Below, piece after piece: positions 5,282-8,591 of a stretch of 8,591 nucleotides of DNA. The DNA comes from Hyphomicrobiales bacterium (GTDB lineage: Bacteria; Pseudomonadota; Alphaproteobacteria; Rhizobiales; HXMU1428-3), in assembly GCA_021775385.1 (NCBI GenBank), contig JAJFHW010000394.1:1-8591 (forward strand), written 5' to 3'. The notes under the pieces were generated by a model, which was not told the origin of the DNA, made no database searches, and worked only from the letters and a program-made list of their open reading frames with translations. The translations under genes were made by a program, and so were the position numbers. Within the stretch, counting starts at the first letter, position 1. The number at the start of each line of letters is the position of its first letter.

Positions 5282-6394
5282 TCAAGCTTTGGAGCCAGCT
5301 TTACCAGATCCTAGTATTGGTTTTGCACTTTCATCTAATGGCCACCTTGATCGTACGGGCGTGGATAGAGGATCGTTTTGCCCGGTTGCAAATTGTTCAG
5401 CTGCGGCCCAGGCAATCATTGCAGCGTTATCTGTACATAATGCAGGGGGTGGGACGATTAAAGTTAGATTATGTGTTTCGCTAAATTTTTCTAACTCGGA
5501 TTTTAATTTTTGATTTGCAGCAACGCCGCCGGCAACGACAAACTGCCTCTTTCCATTGATAGGAAATCGATCATCTAATTGGAGAAGTGCCATGTTTACT
5601 CTATCCATTACACTTGTTATCAGGGCTTTTTGAAAGGAGGCACAAAGATCGTGAATGTCCTGATCTGACAATGGCTGTGCTTTTTCAGCTTGTTGTCTTA
5701 ATGCGGTTTTCAGACCAGAGAAAGAAAAGTTTGGTTCTTTGCGTCCCTTTAGTGGAGAGGGAAGTTTGAAGCGGGTCTCATCTCCATCCTTGGCCCATTT
5801 TTCCACTTCTGGACCACCTGGATAACCAAGACCTAATAATTTTGCGGTTTTGTCAAAAGCTTCGCCGAGTGCATCATCTATGGTGCTGCCGATCCGGGTA
5901 TAATTTCCAACTCCTTCAATCCAAAGCAATTGAGTATGGCCGCCTGAGACAAGGAGCAAAAGATATGGTGGTTTTGTTTGATCAGTTAGGCCGGCGGTTA
6001 GCGCGTGGCCGGCTAAATGATTAACTGCTATGTAGGGGAGTTTATGAACCGAGGCGATGGCTTTTGCTGTCATTGTGCCAACCAAAAGACCACCAATGAG
6101 GCCAGGTCCACTTGATGCGCCGATTGCATCCAGGTCTTTAAATTCGCAATTTGCTTCTAACATGGCGGCTTTGATGATTTTATCAAGGGCTTCACAATGA
6201 GCGCGTGCGGCAATTTCAGGCACAACACCGCCGAAGGCTGCATGTTCTTCAAGCTGTGTTCTGACAATGTTGGAAAGGATTTCTCCAGAGCCGTCAGGAT
6301 GGCGCACTATGATACTTGCGGCGGTTTCATCGCAGCTGGTCTCTATGCCTAATATTTTTATAGGGCCTAAAACTTTCAAAGGTTTGTTACTCAT
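5282..6394 (-). CDS. tsaD: tRNA t6A37 threonylcarbamoyltransferase subunit TsaD
   Basis: This encodes 370 residues. With TsaB and TsaE, TsaD transfers the threonylcarbamoyl group to A37 of tRNAs that read ANN codons. It carries LGIETSCDET (15-24), the metal-binding HLAGH (His126, His130; many family members have HLEGH), LLVSGGHT (147-154), FSFSGLKTA, VVAGGVAAN and CTDNAAMIAW with the expected metal ligand Asp322. The length exceeds the E. coli protein (about 337) mainly through a 14-residue N-terminal lead and a C-terminal tail after RSRWPLDE. The ATG has only a weak ribosome site and sits right after a small palindrome (6398-6416). No other usable start precedes the conserved region. It is divergent from hemC and heads the tsaD-gpsA pair. 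Confidence 0.95.
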   Translation of the reverse strand: MSNKPLKVLGPIKILGIETSCDETAASIIVRHPDGSGEILSNIVRTQLEEHAAFGGVVPEIAARAHCEALDKIIKAAMLEANCEFKDLDAIGASSGPGLIGGLLVGTMTAKAIASVHKLPYIAVNHLAGHALTAGLTDQTKPPYLLLLVSGGHTQLLWIEGVGNYTRIGSTIDDALGEAFDKTAKLLGLGYPGGPEVEKWAKDGDETRFKLPSPLKGRKEPNFSFSGLKTALRQQAEKAQPLSDQDIHDLCASFQKALITSVMDRVNMALLQLDDRFPINGKRQFVVAGGVAANQKLKSELEKFSETHNLTLIVPPPALCTDNAAMIAWAAAEQFATGQNDPLSTPVRSRWPLDESAKPILGSGKAGSKA

Positions 6395-6397
6395 GAT

Positions 6398-6416
6398 CTT
6401 GGAATATCATTCCGAG
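6398..6416 (-). promoter_or_regulatory. Palindrome just before the tsaD start
   Basis: GGAAT-ATC-ATTCC (6401-6413) is a perfect 5-3-5 inverted repeat, extended with one mismatch to 6398-6416. It ends 3 bases before the tsaD ATG on the - strand. In the mRNA it would form a hairpin where the ribosome site should be; in DNA it could be an operator. No regulator can be named. Confidence 0.3.
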
Positions 6417-6637
6417 AAGGAAGGGCAAGGTTTTTTTCTCACCTTTCTGCTTCATCACTGAAAAAACTGCTAAAAACAAGCTCTGCTTGCCTATTTTATA
6501 GAGTAGATTACAAAAAATTATATGTTTTGGGAGTTCTATTTTCATATTGTGATGTGCTATGAGATTGTTTTGGGGGAGTAACCTCATCTGTTATCCATTT
6601 AATCCCAACAGCTGCTTTAAGGAGTATTTTTAATCTC
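6417..6637. other. Divergent intergenic region between tsaD and hemC
   Basis: This AT-rich spacer must carry the promoters of both tsaD (leftward) and hemC (rightward). A possible hemC promoter is TTGTTT (6565-6570) and TGTTAT (6589-6594), 18 bases apart; the match is moderate. A 5-3-5 repeat CAAGC-TCT-GCTTG lies at 6477-6489. A leftward ORF of 66 codons (6387-6587) overlaps the tsaD start and shows no features of a real protein. Confidence 0.4.
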
Positions 6638-7564
6638 ATGACGAAACTTAAGATCGGCACTCGTGGTAGCCCGTTAGCTTTGGCACAAGCTTATGAAACT
6701 CGTAAGCGTTTAATGGCAGCCCATGAATTGGACGAAGAGATGATTGAGATTAAGGTGATTTCAACTGAAGGGGACCGAATTCAAGATAAGGCTTTGCGAG
6801 ATTTTGGCGGTAAAGGGCTTTTTACCAAAGAGATTGAATTGGCTTTGCTAGATGGCTCAGTTGATTTGGCTGTTCATTCTATGAAGGATGTACAAACGCA
6901 GCTGATTGATGAATTACGCATTACAGCTCATTTGCCGCGCGAAGATGTGCGTGATGGTTTTATTAGTCGTGATGTTTCTCATATTGATGAATTGCCGCAA
7001 GGGGCTGTTGTTGGAACGTCTAGCTTACGGCGCCAAGCACAAGTAAAGAAGAGACGGCCTGATTTAGAAGTCGTGACTTTTAGAGGCTCAGTTCAAACTC
7101 GTTTAGAGAAGTTGGATCGCGGTGATGTGGCGGCTACATTTTTGGCTGTGGCTGGATTGAAACGACTGGGGCTTATAGACGAACTTACAACTCCGATTGA
7201 AACGGATGTGATGTTGCCAGCTGTTGCTCAAGGGGCCATTGGCATTGAATGCCGCACCGGTGATGAGCGCGTTGAACCGCTGGTTGCTGTCTTGAATGAT
7301 AAAGAGACAGAGATTTGTGTAACTGCAGAGCGGGCATTTTTGCGAAAACTTGATGGATCCTGCCGCACACCAATTGCGGCATTGGCTCAAATCGAAGGTG
7401 ATCAGGTACGGTTTCGCGGAGAAATTTTAGCTCATAATGGAGAGTGTTCTTTTTTTGAGACCCAAAAAGGTTCGATTGAAGCGGCGACTGAGATTGGTAT
7501 TCAAAGTGCGCAGAGCTTAATTGAACAAGCTGGGCCAGAATTTTTAGCATCTCTAGTTGAGTAA
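6638..7564 (+). CDS. hemC: Hydroxymethylbilane synthase (porphobilinogen deaminase)
   Basis: This encodes 308 residues, the normal length. HemC joins four porphobilinogen molecules into hydroxymethylbilane in the cytosol, using a covalent dipyrromethane cofactor. Family motifs appear in order: GTRGSPLALAQ (7-17), GGKGLFTKEIE (57-67), AVHSMKDV (78-85, with catalytic Asp84), LPREDVRDGF (99-108), GTSSLRRQAQ (126-135), RGSVQTRLEKL (149-159), MLPAVAQGAIGIE (192-204) and LDGSCRTPIAA (238-248). Cys242 of the last motif is the cofactor attachment residue, at the same number as in E. coli. AAGGAG (6619-6624) lies 13 bases before ATG 6638, rather far for a ribosome site, but the protein clearly begins here. 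It is followed by hemD on the same strand after 90 bases, the next step of the pathway. Confidence 0.97.
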   Translation: MTKLKIGTRGSPLALAQAYETRKRLMAAHELDEEMIEIKVISTEGDRIQDKALRDFGGKGLFTKEIELALLDGSVDLAVHSMKDVQTQLIDELRITAHLPREDVRDGFISRDVSHIDELPQGAVVGTSSLRRQAQVKKRRPDLEVVTFRGSVQTRLEKLDRGDVAATFLAVAGLKRLGLIDELTTPIETDVMLPAVAQGAIGIECRTGDERVEPLVAVLNDKETEICVTAERAFLRKLDGSCRTPIAALAQIEGDQVRFRGEILAHNGECSFFETQKGSIEAATEIGIQSAQSLIEQAGPEFLASLVE

Positions 7565-7566
7565 GA

Positions 7567-7592
7567 GCTTATTGAATTGGGAGTAAGCTCAC
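7567..7592 (+). promoter_or_regulatory. Hairpin in the hemC-hemD gap
   Basis: GAGCTTA (7567-7573) and TAAGCTC (7586-7592) form a perfect 7-bp stem with a 12-base loop, 2 bases after the hemC stop. No T run follows, so it is not a standard terminator. It could stabilise the upstream message or reduce read-through into hemD. Confidence 0.35.
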
Positions 7593-7654
7593 TGTTACAC
7601 TAAATTCAAGTTATATTGGGTTAGACCCTTAAACTATTTTAGAGAGTACTTATT

Positions 7655-8452
7655 TTGACAAAGATATGGATTACTCGGCCTACAGTAGATGCTCTAAGGT
7701 TTTGTAAAGAGTTTGAAGCTGCACAATTGCCTTTACTGCTTGCTCCTACTCTCTATTCTCTTCTTGATGTTGAATTTTTGGATCTTGATCCTCAGCTATT
7801 TTTAAAAGCTCCTTCAGTTGGTGCTTTTGTTGCAACGAGCCGCAATGGTGTTCGTGCCCTTTCTCAAATGAAAGATCTTGAAAAGTTTAGTCATCTTCCT
7901 TTTTTCACTGTTGGAAAGGCGACCGGGGAGTTAGCACGGTCATTTGGATTTGAGGATATTCGAGTTGGACCTGGACGGGCTGAAGAATTACTACCGCTTA
8001 TTTGTGAGTATGATCGAAGTAATGATGATGGTGATCCAAAACGCATTCTTAATTTGCGCGGTGATGAGCAGGCATTTCAGTTAAAAGCCGCGCTTGAAAC
8101 TGAGCTTCCATCCATGAACAATCAGTTTGAGGATGTTTTATGTTATCGGATGAAGGAAGCGAAAGAGCTATCAAAAAAATTATTCAATGAGCTTAAAAAT
8201 AAAGAAATAAGGGCTGTAGTACTTATGTCGCCTCGAACCGCACGGGTTTATGGTTCATTGATGAAGTTTTATGATTTTAAGCAAGTAGTTGCTCAAATTC
8301 AGCATTTTTGTCTCTCTGAGGCGGTTGCTGATGTTTTAAGAGGTGAGTTGGTTGATCTCGTTTGTGGCTTAGATCTTCCAGCTATTGAAGTTTCTTCTTT
8401 TCCCTCACAGTCACATATGATTGATTGTATCAAAAAGACTTATTCTGATTAA
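7655..8452 (+). CDS. hemD: Uroporphyrinogen-III synthase
   Basis: This encodes 265 residues. HemD closes hydroxymethylbilane into uroporphyrinogen III with inversion of ring D, the substrate for haem, sirohaem and cobalamin. The family is poorly conserved, but typical landmarks are present: the N-terminal WITRPTVDALRF (5-16), FVATSRNGVRAL (58-69), FTVGKATGELARSFGF (84-99), ILNLRGDEQ (131-139), YRMKEA (164-169), VVLMSPRTARVY (188-199) and FCLSEAVADVL (218-228). Position right after hemC makes the call firm. The start is a TTG at 7655 with a purine-rich AGAGAG (7641-7646) as a weak ribosome site. No in-frame ATG precedes the conserved WITRP. The TTG start and weak site may hold its translation below that of hemC. 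Confidence 0.92.
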   Translation: MTKIWITRPTVDALRFCKEFEAAQLPLLLAPTLYSLLDVEFLDLDPQLFLKAPSVGAFVATSRNGVRALSQMKDLEKFSHLPFFTVGKATGELARSFGFEDIRVGPGRAEELLPLICEYDRSNDDGDPKRILNLRGDEQAFQLKAALETELPSMNNQFEDVLCYRMKEAKELSKKLFNELKNKEIRAVVLMSPRTARVYGSLMKFYDFKQVVAQIQHFCLSEAVADVLRGELVDLVCGLDLPAIEVSSFPSQSHMIDCIKKTYSD

Positions 8453-8591
8453 AATATTGAAATAAAATGAAGTTTGGTGACGAATATTTTATATTTGAGC
8501 CTTATTTTCTCGGTAGGGTTCATTGTTCACTCTGAAAATTTTTCATATGTCCTGATTTTTCTTTTTTGTTTCTCTATTCGGGAAGCAATTT
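8453..8591. other. Intergenic end of the window, no gene seen
   Basis: These 139 AT-rich bases follow hemD. A 22-codon ORF (8467-8535, +) has no ribosome site and no recognisable features. No convincing terminator hairpin is visible after hemD, so transcription may continue into the next gene beyond the window. Confidence 0.45.

Noticed and set aside
6387..6587. 66-codon leftward ORF overlapping the tsaD start.
   Set aside because: It has no ribosome site or protein-like features, and it occupies the region that must hold the tsaD and hemC promoters.
8467..8535. 22-codon ORF after hemD.
   Set aside because: It lacks a ribosome site and any recognisable sequence feature.

Overview
The window looks like ordinary chromosome from an AT-rich alphaproteobacterium that can store polyhydroxybutyrate (PHB). 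Three things point there: a PhaR-type PHB regulator next to a phasin, a tsaD-gpsA pair divergent from hemC-hemD (an arrangement I associate with Alphaproteobacteria), and regulatory sites of alphaproteobacterial type. The genus cannot be fixed from the sequence. No mobile element, CRISPR array, rRNA or tRNA is visible, and I see no new multigene system. The interest lies in the intergenic regulatory DNA.

Left part (1-2745). The window opens on a terminator hairpin belonging to a gene outside it. A small cupin protein follows (96-599, +). The gap of 257 bases after it holds a 17-bp palindrome matching the Irr iron-control element and a GC-richer, possibly structured block. Next is a four-helix membrane protein of unknown function (857-1252, +). 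It converges on phaR (1426-2076, -). The phasin gene (2260-2676, -) lies upstream of phaR in the same direction, each gene having its own terminator. A CTGC-N3-GCAG palindrome of the kind bound by PhaR sits between the -35 and -10 of the phasin promoter, and a one-mismatch copy lies upstream of phaR. This suggests the familiar circuit in which PhaR represses both phasin and itself until PHB granules titrate it away.

Middle part (2746-4235). About 640 bases without a recognisable gene separate the phasin promoter from ompW. They hold a very good intrinsic terminator on the + strand with no gene in front of it (possible small RNA), a second weaker terminator-like hairpin, and a perfect FNR-type box (TTGAT-N4-ATCAA) upstream of ompW. 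OmpW (3390-4079, +) is an outer-membrane beta-barrel and ends in a strong terminator.

Right part (4236-8591). gpsA (phospholipid precursor synthesis) and tsaD (tRNA t6A modification) form a leftward pair. hemC and hemD (successive steps of tetrapyrrole synthesis) run rightward from the shared 243-base divergent intergenic region. The last 139 bases hold no supportable gene.
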